NCBI RefSeq assembly: GCF_001685355.1
Contig: NZ_CP016438.1
Coordinates: 2,914,001-2,978,000 of the forward strand
Reading direction: 5' to 3'
DNA: 64,000 nucleotides
From: Streptomyces lincolnensis
Lineage (GTDB): Bacteria > Actinomycetota > Actinomycetes > Streptomycetales > Streptomycetaceae
Both the position numbers and the translations under genes were made by a program. This document shows, one piece after another, positions 36,935 to 44,829 of this stretch (positions within the stretch are counted from its first letter, which is position 1; every line of letters begins with the position of its first letter). Below the pieces are notes generated by a model, which saw only the letters and a list, made by a program, of their open reading frames with translations, was not told the origin of the DNA and searched no databases.

Positions 36935-37890
36935 AGGTTGTTCGTCTCCCGGTTCTTCTCGTGGCTCGTCTGCGCGATGCCGGCGGGAATGTAACCGGTC
37001 TGCCCCTTCTTGGCGAGGTCCTTGAGGTGCTGCTCGTAGCGCTCGGGGGAGACGACCTTCACGTTGAACAGCATCCGGGAGTGGTCGACGCCGCAGAGCT
37101 CGGCGCACTTGCCCAGGAAGGTGCCCTCCTTGTTGGGAGTGACCTCGAAGGCGTTGGTGTGGCCGGGGATGACGTCCTGCTTCATCAGGAACGGCACCAC
37201 CCAGAAGGAGTGGATGACGTCACGCGAGGTGAGGACGAAGCGGACCGTCTTGCCCTTGGGGAGCCAGAGGGTCGGCCCCGGGTTGCCGGTCTGCGGGTTC
37301 CGCGTGCCGGGCGTGCCGACGTCGTAGACACCGCCGGCGTTCGCCGGGAAGTCCTCCTTGAACCGGTCCGGGATGGCGGCCAGGTTCTTGTCGGTCTTCG
37401 CGTCGCCGGTGGAACCGTCGACGGGCGTCACATAGTTGAAGCCCCAGCTCCACTGGAAGCCGACGACGTTCACAGTGACGTCGGGCTCCTTCTTGAGGCT
37501 GAGGAGCTTCGACTCGTCACGGGCCGTGAAGTAGAACAGGACCGAGACGATGATGAGCGGGACCACCGTGTACAGCGCCTCGATGGGCATGTTGTACCGG
37601 GTCTGCGGAGGGACCTCGATCTTGGTGCGGCTGCGCCGGTGGAAGATCGCACTCCAGATGATCAGGCCCCACACCAGCACGCCAACGGCGAGCGCGGCAG
37701 CCCAGGATCCCTGCCACAGGGAGAGGATCCGCGGAGCCTCTTCCGTGGTCGGGGTGGGCATACCAAGGCGGGGGAAGTCCTCCCATGTGCAACCGGTGGC
37801 GGTCGCCAGGACCAGGCCGGCGGTCATTGCCTGCAGCAGCTTCCGCCGCATCGGGCGCCGCGGCGAGCGGTCGGAGCCGTTGGGACTCAC
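36931..37890 (-). CDS. ctaC: cytochrome c oxidase subunit II (lipoprotein)
   Basis: A 319-residue CuA-bearing subunit. The signal ends in lipobox TATGC (Cys34); two TM helices (about 57-80 and 100-122) precede the cupredoxin domain. CuA ligands are in [14 protein letters not shown] plus HSFWV upstream. The domain contains a loop insertion ([20 protein letters not shown]) typical of actinobacteria, which docks the cytochrome of QcrC. GTG 37890 has GGAAGG 6 nt upstream; the frame opens at 37995. It leads the ctaC-ctaD-ctaF operon. Confidence 0.96.
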   Translation of the reverse strand: MSPNGSDRSPRRPMRRKLLQAMTAGLVLATATGCTWEDFPRLGMPTPTTEEAPRILSLWQGSWAAALAVGVLVWGLIIWSAIFHRRSRTKIEVPPQTRYNMPIEALYTVVPLIIVSVLFYFTARDESKLLSLKKEPDVTVNVVGFQWSWGFNYVTPVDGSTGDAKTDKNLAAIPDRFKEDFPANAGGVYDVGTPGTRNPQTGNPGPTLWLPKGKTVRFVLTSRDVIHSFWVVPFLMKQDVIPGHTNAFEVTPNKEGTFLGKCAELCGVDHSRMLFNVKVVSPERYEQHLKDLAKKGQTGYIPAGIAQTSHEKNRETNNL

Positions 37891-37970
37891 GTAGCGCCTT
37901 CCCGAGAGTCTCGCCCGCGCGTATCGGCTGCGGCCTTCTCGCTGGTCGGTCGCCGCCCTGCGTCGGGCAG

Positions 37971-37999
37971 GGGTTTGGATGTTTATGCGGACCAAACCC
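37971..37999. promoter_or_regulatory. inverted repeat in the ctaC promoter region
   Basis: GGGTTTGG (37971-37978) and CCAAACCC (37992-37999) flank a 13-nt AT-rich spacer about 80-110 nt upstream of the ctaC start. The spacer could contain a -10 element, making this a candidate operator. The partner protein is unknown. Confidence 0.5.
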
Positions 38000-38087
38000 T
38001 AGCCGACGCCCTCCGGGGGTTCAGCGGGAGGGGTGCCTAGTGAGTGGGGTGGTTCGCTGAATTGGCGGCTGCGGGTTGTTTGTGGCT

Positions 38088-38110
38088 GGTCGCGCAGTTC
38101 CCCGCGCCCC
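38088..38110 (-). repeat. dispersed repeat, copy 2 (intergenic)
   Basis: Exact reverse complement of the 23-bp element at 6056-6078, located 22 nt before the desulfurase-TusA start and followed by TTGCGGGG, which can pair back with CCCCGC to make a short hairpin. Confidence 0.85.
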
Positions 38111-38131
38111 TTGCGGGGATAGCGTGGCCGC

Positions 38132-39508
38132 GTGTCCTACTTCGACGCTGCTTCCAGTGCACCGCTTCATCCCGTGGCCCGTCAGGCACTGTTGGCCTCC
38201 TTGGACGAAGGGTGGGCTGATCCCTCGCGGTTGTACCGGGAGGGGCGGCGGGCTCGGATGTTGTTGGATGCGGCGCGGGAGGCTGCCGCGGAGGCGGTGG
38301 GGTGCCGGGCGGACGAGCTGGTGTTCACCTCGTCCGGGACGCGGGCCGTGCACTCCGGGCTCGCGGGGGCGTTGGCGGGGCGGCGGCGGGTGGGGCGTCA
38401 CCTGATCGTGTCTGCGGTCGAACACTCTTCGGTACTCCATTCGGCGGAGGTGTTCGAGGCCGAGGGCGGGACGGTCACGCGGGTGCCGGTGGCGCGGTCG
38501 GGCGCGGTGAGCGTCCGGGCGTACGAGGAGGCTCTGCGGGCGGACACCGCCGTGGCGTGTCTTCAGTCGGCCAACCACGAGGTGGGGACGGAGCAGCCGG
38601 TGGCGCAGGTGGCCGAGGTATGCCGGGCCGCCGGGGTGCCGCTGCTGGTGGACGCGGCGCAGTCGCTCGGGTGGGGGCCCGTGGCGGGCGACTGGTCGGT
38701 GCTGACCGCGAGCGCGCACAAGTGGGGCGGTCCGTCGGGGGTCGGGCTGCTCGTTGTACGGAAGGGTGTGCGGTTCTCGGCCCAGGGACCCGCCGACGAG
38801 CGCGAGTCGGGGCGGGCTCCCGGCTTCGAGAACCTGCCGGCCGTCGTCGCGGCCGCGGCCTCGCTGCGGGCCGTGCGGGCGGAGGCGGCGCAAGAGGCGG
38901 TACGGCTGCGGGAGCTGACGGAGCGGATCCGGTCACGGGTGCCGGAACTGGTGCCGGATGTGGAGATCGTGGGCGATCCGGAGCGGCGGCTGCCGGGGAT
39001 CGTCACCTTCTCCTGTCTCTATGTCGACGGAGAGACCCTGCTGCACGAGCTCGATCGGGAGGGTTTCTCGGTTTCGTCCGGATCGTCCTGCACGAGCAGC
39101 ACCCTGACGCCGAGCCATGTGCTCAGGGCCATGGGGGTGTTGAGTGAGGGGAACGTGCGGGTTTCGCTGCCGATGGGGACGGCGGAGGAGGAAGTGGAGA
39201 GGTTCCTCGCCGTCCTGCCGGGGGCGGTGCGCGGAGTCCGCGAGAAGCTGGGGGCACCGGCGCCCTCGGCCGTCGTCCAGGACGACGAACTCGTCGTGGA
39301 CGCCCTCGGCAAGCGCTGCCCGATCCCCGTCATCGAGCTGGCCAAGGTCATCGGGGACGTGCCGGTGGGCGGCACCGTGCGGGTCCTGTCCGACGACGAG
39401 GCGGCACGGCTCGACATCCCGGCGTGGTGCGAGATGCGGGGCCAGGAGTACGTCGGTGAGGAGCCGGCGGACCGAGGCACGGCGTACCTGGTCCGCCGGA
39501 CCGGCTGA
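38132..39508 (+). CDS. cysteine desulfurase - TusA sulfurtransferase fusion
   Basis: A 458-residue two-domain protein. Residues 1-370 form a NifS/IscS-type class V desulfurase: PLP Lys197 in SAHKWGG and catalytic Cys320 in the loop SSGSSCTSS. Residues 385-458 form a TusA/SirA-like domain with acceptor Cys396 in ALGKRCPIPVIELA (CPxP). The fusion should move persulfide sulfur from cysteine directly to TusA, the first step of a sulfur relay to tRNA thiolation or molybdopterin. GTG 38132. It is followed after 4 nt by the convergent adenosine kinase gene and diverges from ctaC. Confidence 0.9.
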   Translation: MSYFDAASSAPLHPVARQALLASLDEGWADPSRLYREGRRARMLLDAAREAAAEAVGCRADELVFTSSGTRAVHSGLAGALAGRRRVGRHLIVSAVEHSSVLHSAEVFEAEGGTVTRVPVARSGAVSVRAYEEALRADTAVACLQSANHEVGTEQPVAQVAEVCRAAGVPLLVDAAQSLGWGPVAGDWSVLTASAHKWGGPSGVGLLVVRKGVRFSAQGPADERESGRAPGFENLPAVVAAAASLRAVRAEAAQEAVRLRELTERIRSRVPELVPDVEIVGDPERRLPGIVTFSCLYVDGETLLHELDREGFSVSSGSSCTSSTLTPSHVLRAMGVLSEGNVRVSLPMGTAEEEVERFLAVLPGAVRGVREKLGAPAPSAVVQDDELVVDALGKRCPIPVIELAKVIGDVPVGGTVRVLSDDEAARLDIPAWCEMRGQEYVGEEPADRGTAYLVRRTG

Positions 39509-39512
39509 GACG

Positions 39513-40487
39513 TCAGACCAGGTGGCCCTGGACCTCCGCCGCCGCCTCATGCCCGTAGGCCTTGGTGAAGCGGTCCATGAAATGCGCCCGGCGCAGCTGG
39601 TACTCCTGCGTGCCGACCGTCTCGATGACGAGGGTCGCCAGCATGCAGCCGACCTGGGCCGCGCGCTCCAGGGAGACACCCCAGGCGAGCCCGGACATGA
39701 ACCCGGCCCGGAAGGCGTCGCCGACGCCCGTGGGGTCGGCCTTGCGCTCCTCCTCGGGGCAGCCGACCTCGATCGGGTCCTCGCCCACCCGCTCGATGCG
39801 CACGCCCTGCGCGCCGAGGGTGGTGACGCGGTGCCCCACCTTCGCGAGGATCTCCGCGTCGGACCAGCCGGTCTTGGACTCGATGAGGCCCTTCTCGTAC
39901 TCGTTGGAGAAGAGGTACGTCGCGCCGTCCAGCAGGATCCGGATCTCGTCGCCGTTCATACGGGCGATCTGCTGGGAGAAGTCGGCGGCGAAGGGGATGG
40001 AGCGGGAGCGGCACTCCTCGGTGTGGCGGAGCATCGCCTCCGGGTCGTCGGCGCCGATGGAGACCAGGTCGAGGCCCCCTACGCGGTCGGCGACGGTCTT
40101 CAGCTCGATCTGGCGGGCCTCGCTCATCGCACCCGTGTAGAAGGAGCCGATCTGGTTGTGGTCGGCGTCCGTGGTGCAGACGAAGCGCGCGGTGTGCAGC
40201 GTCTCGGAGATGCGCACCGAAGCGGTGTCGACGCCGTGCCGGTCGAGCCAGGCCCGGTACTCGTCGAAGTCGAAGCCCGCGGCACCGACCAGGATCGGCC
40301 GGGTGCCCAGCTGGCCCATACCGAAGGCGATGTTCGCCCCGACGCCGCCACGGCGTACGTCGAGGTTGTCCACCAGGAAGGACAGCGAGACCGTGTGCAG
40401 TTGGTCCGCGACGAGCTGGTCGGCGAAGCGGCCGGGGAAGGTCATGAGGTGGTCGGTGGCGATGGAGCCGGTGACTGCGATGCGCAC
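39513..40487 (-). CDS. PfkB-family adenosine kinase (AdoK-like)
   Basis: A 324-residue sugar/nucleoside kinase. The substrate-binding glycines are RRGGVGANIAFGMGQLG and the catalytic site is ADPTGVGDAFRAGF (Asp base). The N-terminus IAVTGSIATDHLMTFPGRFADQL and the phrases SEARQIEL, GADDPEAMLRHTEECR and TGWSDAEI match mycobacterial adenosine kinase AdoK (Rv2202c) closely from memory, more than ribokinases. Expected reaction: adenosine + phosphoryl donor to AMP. GTG 40487 with AGGAG upstream. Synteny supports the call, since AdoK lies between ctaC and the IscA-like gene in M. tuberculosis. Confidence 0.85.
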   Translation of the reverse strand: MRIAVTGSIATDHLMTFPGRFADQLVADQLHTVSLSFLVDNLDVRRGGVGANIAFGMGQLGTRPILVGAAGFDFDEYRAWLDRHGVDTASVRISETLHTARFVCTTDADHNQIGSFYTGAMSEARQIELKTVADRVGGLDLVSIGADDPEAMLRHTEECRSRSIPFAADFSQQIARMNGDEIRILLDGATYLFSNEYEKGLIESKTGWSDAEILAKVGHRVTTLGAQGVRIERVGEDPIEVGCPEEERKADPTGVGDAFRAGFMSGLAWGVSLERAAQVGCMLATLVIETVGTQEYQLRRAHFMDRFTKAYGHEAAAEVQGHLV

Positions 40488-40627
40488 GGCGTTGACTCTC
40501 CTGTAGGGAGACGGGTTGACGCTTCACGCTATCGGGTCCGTGCGGGGCTCTGCGAGGCGCTGAAGTGGGGAAAACTACCCGATAGTAGATCTTTCTTCGC
40601 GGGCTCGACCGTGCCTACGGTGCGGCT

Positions 40628-40837
40628 ATGACGAACCTTGAGCTCCGCGCCCCCGCTCCGGCCGACCCCGAGGGCGATCTGGCTTCGCTGCGCGGCGACT
40701 GTGCCCGGATGGCTCCCCACTGGGCCGCTCCCGAGCGGATCACTGCCCTTCCGGTCTCCCCGTCACTCATCCACGGTGTGACGGTGCCGCCGGGGTCGGC
40801 CCGGCTGCTGGAGTCCATGTCGGAGTACGGGGACTGA
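40628..40837 (+). CDS. small conserved protein, function unknown; probable leaderless mRNA
   Basis: A 69-residue soluble protein ending ...LIHGVTVPPGSARLLESMSEYGD, a C-terminal pattern that seems conserved in Streptomyces. No domain is recognised. ATG 40628 has no ribosome site, but TACGGT (40616-40621) lies 6 nt upstream, the spacing of a -10 element for a leaderless transcript. It diverges from the adenosine kinase gene. Codon bias is normal for the genome, which supports its being real. Confidence 0.65.
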   Translation: MTNLELRAPAPADPEGDLASLRGDCARMAPHWAAPERITALPVSPSLIHGVTVPPGSARLLESMSEYGD

Positions 40838-40999
40838 GGCGGCGCGCCTTCCCGGCGCCTTACGGGAACCGCGCGCTCCCCCGCTGCGTCCCATCGCTGT
40901 CCCCCGTAAAGGGGATGCGCGATACGACCCACCGGCCTGCCACTTTGACAGGGTCGGGTCAGGGTCATGGGACAGACGCACAGCCGAAGGAGCGATGCG

Positions 41000-42940
41000 G
41001 TGAACACCGAGCGACCCGACAACGACGACGTGGCCCCGGAGGACGGCGCCGCCGAGCACGCCGGTACGCCGCGGGACACCGACGGGGCCGTCGGGCCTGC
41101 TGCGGAGAAGGCCGGAGAGACCCGGACGCCGGAGGAGGCCGCGGAGACGGCCTCGGAGGCGACCCGGGAAGAGGGCACGGCGGAGGCAGCCCAGGAAGAG
41201 GGCACGACGGAGGCGCCCGAACCGGCCGCCGCCGAGGCCGGCGAGACTGGCGCGACCGATACGGCAGAGGCAGAAGCCGAGGCTGAGGCTGAGGTGGAAG
41301 CCGAAACCGAGGAAGAGACTCAGGCCGAGGCGCCCCTCACTCCGCAGGCGCCCACCCCTGCCGAGCCCGAGGCGTCCGAAGAGACCGGAGACCCGGCGGA
41401 CTCCGGCCCCGATGCGACCGACGCCGACGCCGACGTGACCGCCCCCGACGCCGGCGCGCCCGGCACCGCCGAGCCCTCGCGGCGGCGGCCCGCTCTCGTC
41501 GCCGTCTCCGTCGCGGCCGCCGTGCTGCTCGTGGGCGGCGGTGGGGCGTACTTCGCGACGACCGCCTCGGACGGCTCCGGAGGTGCGGGCGGGCGGACGT
41601 CGGGGGCCTCCGGTGACGGCACTCCCCCGCCGCTGGCCCTGGAGGGCTACTCCGGGGGCGACGGTACGAACGGCATCGCGCCCGGTGAGCCCCACCCGAA
41701 CGGCGCCACCTACCGCGCCGACGGGACGCTGCCGGACGGTCCCGGCTCGGCGCCGGTGTACCGGACGGGCGGCCAGGTCACCGAGGGTGAGGTGGCCGGG
41801 CTGGCCGAGGCGCTCGGGGTGACCGGGAAGCCGGTGGCCCAGGGGCAGTCCTGGACGGTCGGGGAGCGGGACGGCTCGGGACCGCTGCTGCGGGTCAACA
41901 AGCAGGCGCCGGGCAGCTGGACGTTCCAGCGCTACGCGCCGGGCACCGACAATTGCAAGAGCACCACCGTGTGCCCGGAGACCCCTGCGAACCCGTCCGG
42001 CACTCCGGTGAGCGAGGCGGTCGCGAAGAAGGCGGCCGCGCCGGTCCTCAAAGCGGTGGGTCAGGACGACGCGAAGTCGGACGCGAGCCAGAGCGTGGGC
42101 GACCGGCGGATGGTGAACGCCGATCCGATCGTGGGCGGGCTGCCCACGTACGGCTGGGCGACCGGTGTGTCGGTCGACGCGCAGGGCGACGTGGTGAGCG
42201 GCAGCGGCCTGCTGAAGCCGCCGGTGAAGAGCGACACGTATCCCGTGCTGGACGCGGAGAAGACGCTGGCGGCGCTGAACGCGGCCCGGGTGCCCGGCCG
42301 GTACATGGGGATCGGCGGGTGCGCCAGTCCCGTACCGCTGAAGGACCGGCTGGAAGCGCCGTGCGAGTCCACCTCGGCCGGTGCGACCGTGCCGCGGGAG
42401 ACGCTCACGGTGGACAAGGCCGTGTTCGGGCTGGCGTCGCAGGTGGTGGACGGGCGGCAGGCGCTGGTCCCGTCCTGGCTGTTCGAGGTGCGGGCGCCGG
42501 GGGCGCAGGAGAGCTTCACGGTCACGCATCCGGCGATCGACCCGAAGTTCCTGGCCTCCCCGACGCCGTCCGGCGAGCCCTCGGGCCCGCCCAGCACACA
42601 GCCGGGCGACCCGGGTGACGAGCCGACCTCGGCGCCGGCCACCAGGGATGTCCCGGTCGACGGCTACACGGCCGAGGGCACCGAGCTGACCGTCGCCTAC
42701 AACGGCGGGGTGTGCGGCGACTACAAGGCCACGGCGCGCGAGAGCGGGGACGAGGTGACCGTGACGGTGACCGAGACCCCGTGGCGGGACAAGGTCTGCA
42801 TCATGATCGCCAAGGAGTACCACCGGACCGTGCAGTTGGAGGAGCCGCTGGGCGACCGGAAGGTCGTGGGTTCCGACGGCAAGGCGATCCCGCTGGAGAA
42901 GGCGGGGGCACGGCTCCCCGAGACGTCCGGGGCGCGCTGA
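41000..42940 (+). CDS. membrane-anchored protein with acidic cytoplasmic tail and large extracytoplasmic region
   Basis: A 646-residue single-pass protein. Residues 1-165 are an acidic low-complexity tail rich in Ala/Glu/Thr; the TM helix is at about 170-192 (PALVAVSVAAAVLLVGGGGAYFA); the remainder is exported. The exported part has a Cys pair (NCKSTTVC), a Pro/Ser/Gly linker (about 545-570) and a C-terminal domain with paired cysteines (GGVCGDYKA, DKVCIMIA). GTG 41000 is chosen because AAGGAG lies 7 nt upstream; ATG 40967 is the alternative. Mycobacterial Rv2203, also a membrane protein, has the same position, but homology is unproven. Confidence 0.8.
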   Translation: MNTERPDNDDVAPEDGAAEHAGTPRDTDGAVGPAAEKAGETRTPEEAAETASEATREEGTAEAAQEEGTTEAPEPAAAEAGETGATDTAEAEAEAEAEVEAETEEETQAEAPLTPQAPTPAEPEASEETGDPADSGPDATDADADVTAPDAGAPGTAEPSRRRPALVAVSVAAAVLLVGGGGAYFATTASDGSGGAGGRTSGASGDGTPPPLALEGYSGGDGTNGIAPGEPHPNGATYRADGTLPDGPGSAPVYRTGGQVTEGEVAGLAEALGVTGKPVAQGQSWTVGERDGSGPLLRVNKQAPGSWTFQRYAPGTDNCKSTTVCPETPANPSGTPVSEAVAKKAAAPVLKAVGQDDAKSDASQSVGDRRMVNADPIVGGLPTYGWATGVSVDAQGDVVSGSGLLKPPVKSDTYPVLDAEKTLAALNAARVPGRYMGIGGCASPVPLKDRLEAPCESTSAGATVPRETLTVDKAVFGLASQVVDGRQALVPSWLFEVRAPGAQESFTVTHPAIDPKFLASPTPSGEPSGPPSTQPGDPGDEPTSAPATRDVPVDGYTAEGTELTVAYNGGVCGDYKATARESGDEVTVTVTETPWRDKVCIMIAKEYHRTVQLEEPLGDRKVVGSDGKAIPLEKAGARLPETSGAR

Positions 42941-42960
42941 TCGCGGACCCGGACATGCGC

Positions 42961-42997
42961 GAAGGCGGCGGCCCTGTCGGAGGGGGCCGCCGCCTTC
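42961..42997. terminator. bidirectional terminator between convergent genes
   Basis: GAAGGCGGCGGCC (42961-42973) pairs with GGCCGCCGCCTTC (42985-42997) around an 11-nt loop. It lies between the membrane-protein stop at 42940 and the IscA-like stop at 43022, so it can serve both. Confidence 0.85.
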
Positions 42998-43021
42998 TCG
43001 TCGCTCGGACGACCGCTGGGG

Positions 43022-43378
43022 TCAGCTGAAGGAGTCGCCGCAGGCGCAGGAGCCCGTCGCGTTCGGGTTGTCGATCGTGAAGCCCTGCTTCTCGATGGTG
43101 TCGACGAAGTCGATGGACGCGCCACCCAGGTACGGGGCGCTCATGCGGTCGGTGACGACCTTGACGCCGCCGAAGTCCTTGACGACGTCGCCGTCGAGGG
43201 AACGCTCGTCGAAGAAGAGCTGGTAGCGCAGGCCGGAGCAGCCACCGGGCTGAACGGCGACACGCAGGGCCAGGTCGTCACGGCCTTCCTGGTCGAGCAG
43301 GGCCTTGACCTTCGCCGCGGCGGCGTCGGACAGGATGATGCCGTCGGTGACGGTGCTGGTCTCGTCCGATACGGACAT
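43022..43378 (-). CDS. IscA/HesB-type iron-sulfur carrier (ErpA-like)
   Basis: A 118-residue A-type carrier. The three conserved cysteines are in GGCSGLRYQL and the terminal GSCACGDS. These proteins accept and deliver [2Fe-2S] or [4Fe-4S] clusters. It diverges from nadA, which encodes a [4Fe-4S] enzyme, so a direct supply role is attractive. ATG 43378 with GGGAGAG upstream. The sequence strongly resembles Rv2204c, which occupies the same place in M. tuberculosis. Confidence 0.94.
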   Translation of the reverse strand: MSVSDETSTVTDGIILSDAAAAKVKALLDQEGRDDLALRVAVQPGGCSGLRYQLFFDERSLDGDVVKDFGGVKVVTDRMSAPYLGGASIDFVDTIEKQGFTIDNPNATGSCACGDSFS

Positions 43379-43561
43379 CTACATCTCTCCCGGGTTGTAC
43401 GGAGACTGCTTGCCGACGTGTGCAACCGTCGGGGCCGCGGATTCATTCCGGGCGGCACTTGTCTTTTCGCCTGTTCCTTCATGCTCGCACACACGCGGCG
43501 AAGCGAACAGCGACCGCCGACGGGCCCTCAGGGATTCACGTCACATCGACGCTATGACCGT

Positions 43562-43597
43562 CGTCAAAGTGACGTGAAGCGGGTTATGATAGATAAC
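43562..43597 (+). promoter_or_regulatory. nadA promoter with two inverted repeats
   Basis: CGTCA-AAG-TGACG (43562-43574) and GTTAT-GATAG-ATAAC (43583-43597) are perfect inverted repeats in an unusually AT-rich stretch. TATGAT (43585-43590) inside the second is a good -10 element. The arrangement suggests a repressor site over the promoter, possibly NAD-responsive. Confidence 0.6.
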
Positions 43598-43631
43598 GTC
43601 AGTTAGACGAAAAGTAGAAAGGGTGTGTGCC

Positions 43632-44816
43632 GTGACCACCGCGCAGCCCACGGAGCTCGACGTACAGCCGACTCCGCTCGCCCTGTTGCTGCTCGGCCGC
43701 GAGGCGGACCCGAGGAGCGAGCGGGGCGTCGAGTGCCCCGGCGACCTGCCCTCACCCTCCGACCCGGACCTGGTCGAGCGCGCCCGCGCGGCCAAGGAGA
43801 AGCTCGGCGACAAGGTGTTCGTGCTCGGCCACCACTACCAGCGCGACGAGGTCATCCAGTTCGCCGACGTCACGGGAGACTCCTTCAAGCTGGCCCGGGA
43901 CGCGGCCGCCCGCCCGGAGGCGGAGTACATCGTGTTCTGCGGTGTGCACTTCATGGCCGAGTCCGCGGACATCCTGACGTCCGACGACCAGAAGGTGGTC
44001 CTGCCGGACCTGGCGGCCGGCTGCTCCATGGCCGACATGGCCACGGCCGAGCAGGTCGCCGAGTGCTGGGACGTGCTGACCGAGGCCGGCGTGGCCGAAC
44101 AGGTCGTGCCCGTCTCGTACATGAACTCCTCCGCGGACATCAAGGCGTTCACGGGCAAGCACGGCGGTCTCATCTGCACCTCCTCGAACGCGAAGCGGGC
44201 CCTTGAGTGGGCCTTCGAGCAGGGTGAGAAGGTGCTGTTCCTGCCCGACCAGCACCTCGGCCGCAACACCGCGGTGCGGGACATGGGCCTGTCCCTGGAC
44301 GACTGCGTGCTCTACAACCCGCACAAGCCGAACGGCGGGCTGACCGCCGAGCAGCTGCGCGACGCGAAGATGATCCTGTGGCGCGGGCACTGCTCGGTGC
44401 ACGGCCGCTTCTCGCTGGAGTCGGTGGAGGACGTCCGAGCCCGGATACCCGGGGTGAACGTCCTGGTCCACCCCGAGTGCAAGCACGAGGTCGTCGCGGC
44501 GGCGGACCAGGTCGGCTCGACCGAGTACATCATCAAGGCCCTGGAGGCCGCGCCCGCCGGTTCGAAGTGGGCGATCGGCACGGAGCTGAACCTGGTCCGC
44601 CGCCTGGCGAACCGTTTCGCTCCCGAGGGCAAGGAGATCGTCTTCCTCGACAAGACGGTCTGCTTCTGCTCGACCATGAACCGCATCGACCTGCCCCACC
44701 TGGTGTGGGCGCTGGAGTCGCTGGCCGAGGGCAAGCTCGTCAACCGCATCGAGGTCGACAAGGAGACCGAGGCCTTCGCGAAGCTGGCGCTGGAGCGGAT
44801 GCTGGCGCTGCCGTAG
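43632..44816 (+). CDS. nadA: quinolinate synthase
   Basis: A 394-residue [4Fe-4S] enzyme that condenses iminoaspartate with dihydroxyacetone phosphate to quinolinate in NAD synthesis. Motifs: VLGHHYQRDEV, FCGVHFMAESADIL (Cys ligand), ICTSSNA, HPECKHEV (Cys ligand) and KTVCFCSTMN (Cys ligand). GTG 43632 is used (MTTAQPTELDVQ...); GTG 43623 is in frame but closer to AAAGG than ideal. The N-terminus is extended relative to the E. coli enzyme, as in actinobacteria. Divergent from the iron-sulfur carrier. Confidence 0.96.
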   Translation: MTTAQPTELDVQPTPLALLLLGREADPRSERGVECPGDLPSPSDPDLVERARAAKEKLGDKVFVLGHHYQRDEVIQFADVTGDSFKLARDAAARPEAEYIVFCGVHFMAESADILTSDDQKVVLPDLAAGCSMADMATAEQVAECWDVLTEAGVAEQVVPVSYMNSSADIKAFTGKHGGLICTSSNAKRALEWAFEQGEKVLFLPDQHLGRNTAVRDMGLSLDDCVLYNPHKPNGGLTAEQLRDAKMILWRGHCSVHGRFSLESVEDVRARIPGVNVLVHPECKHEVVAAADQVGSTEYIIKALEAAPAGSKWAIGTELNLVRRLANRFAPEGKEIVFLDKTVCFCSTMNRIDLPHLVWALESLAEGKLVNRIEVDKETEAFAKLALERMLALP

Positions 44817-44829
44817 ATCCGTCCGCCGC

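Noticed and set aside
38088..38110. Treating the 23-bp repeat as an attachment site or insertion-sequence end
   Set aside because: No integrase, transposase or target duplication is associated with any of the three copies.
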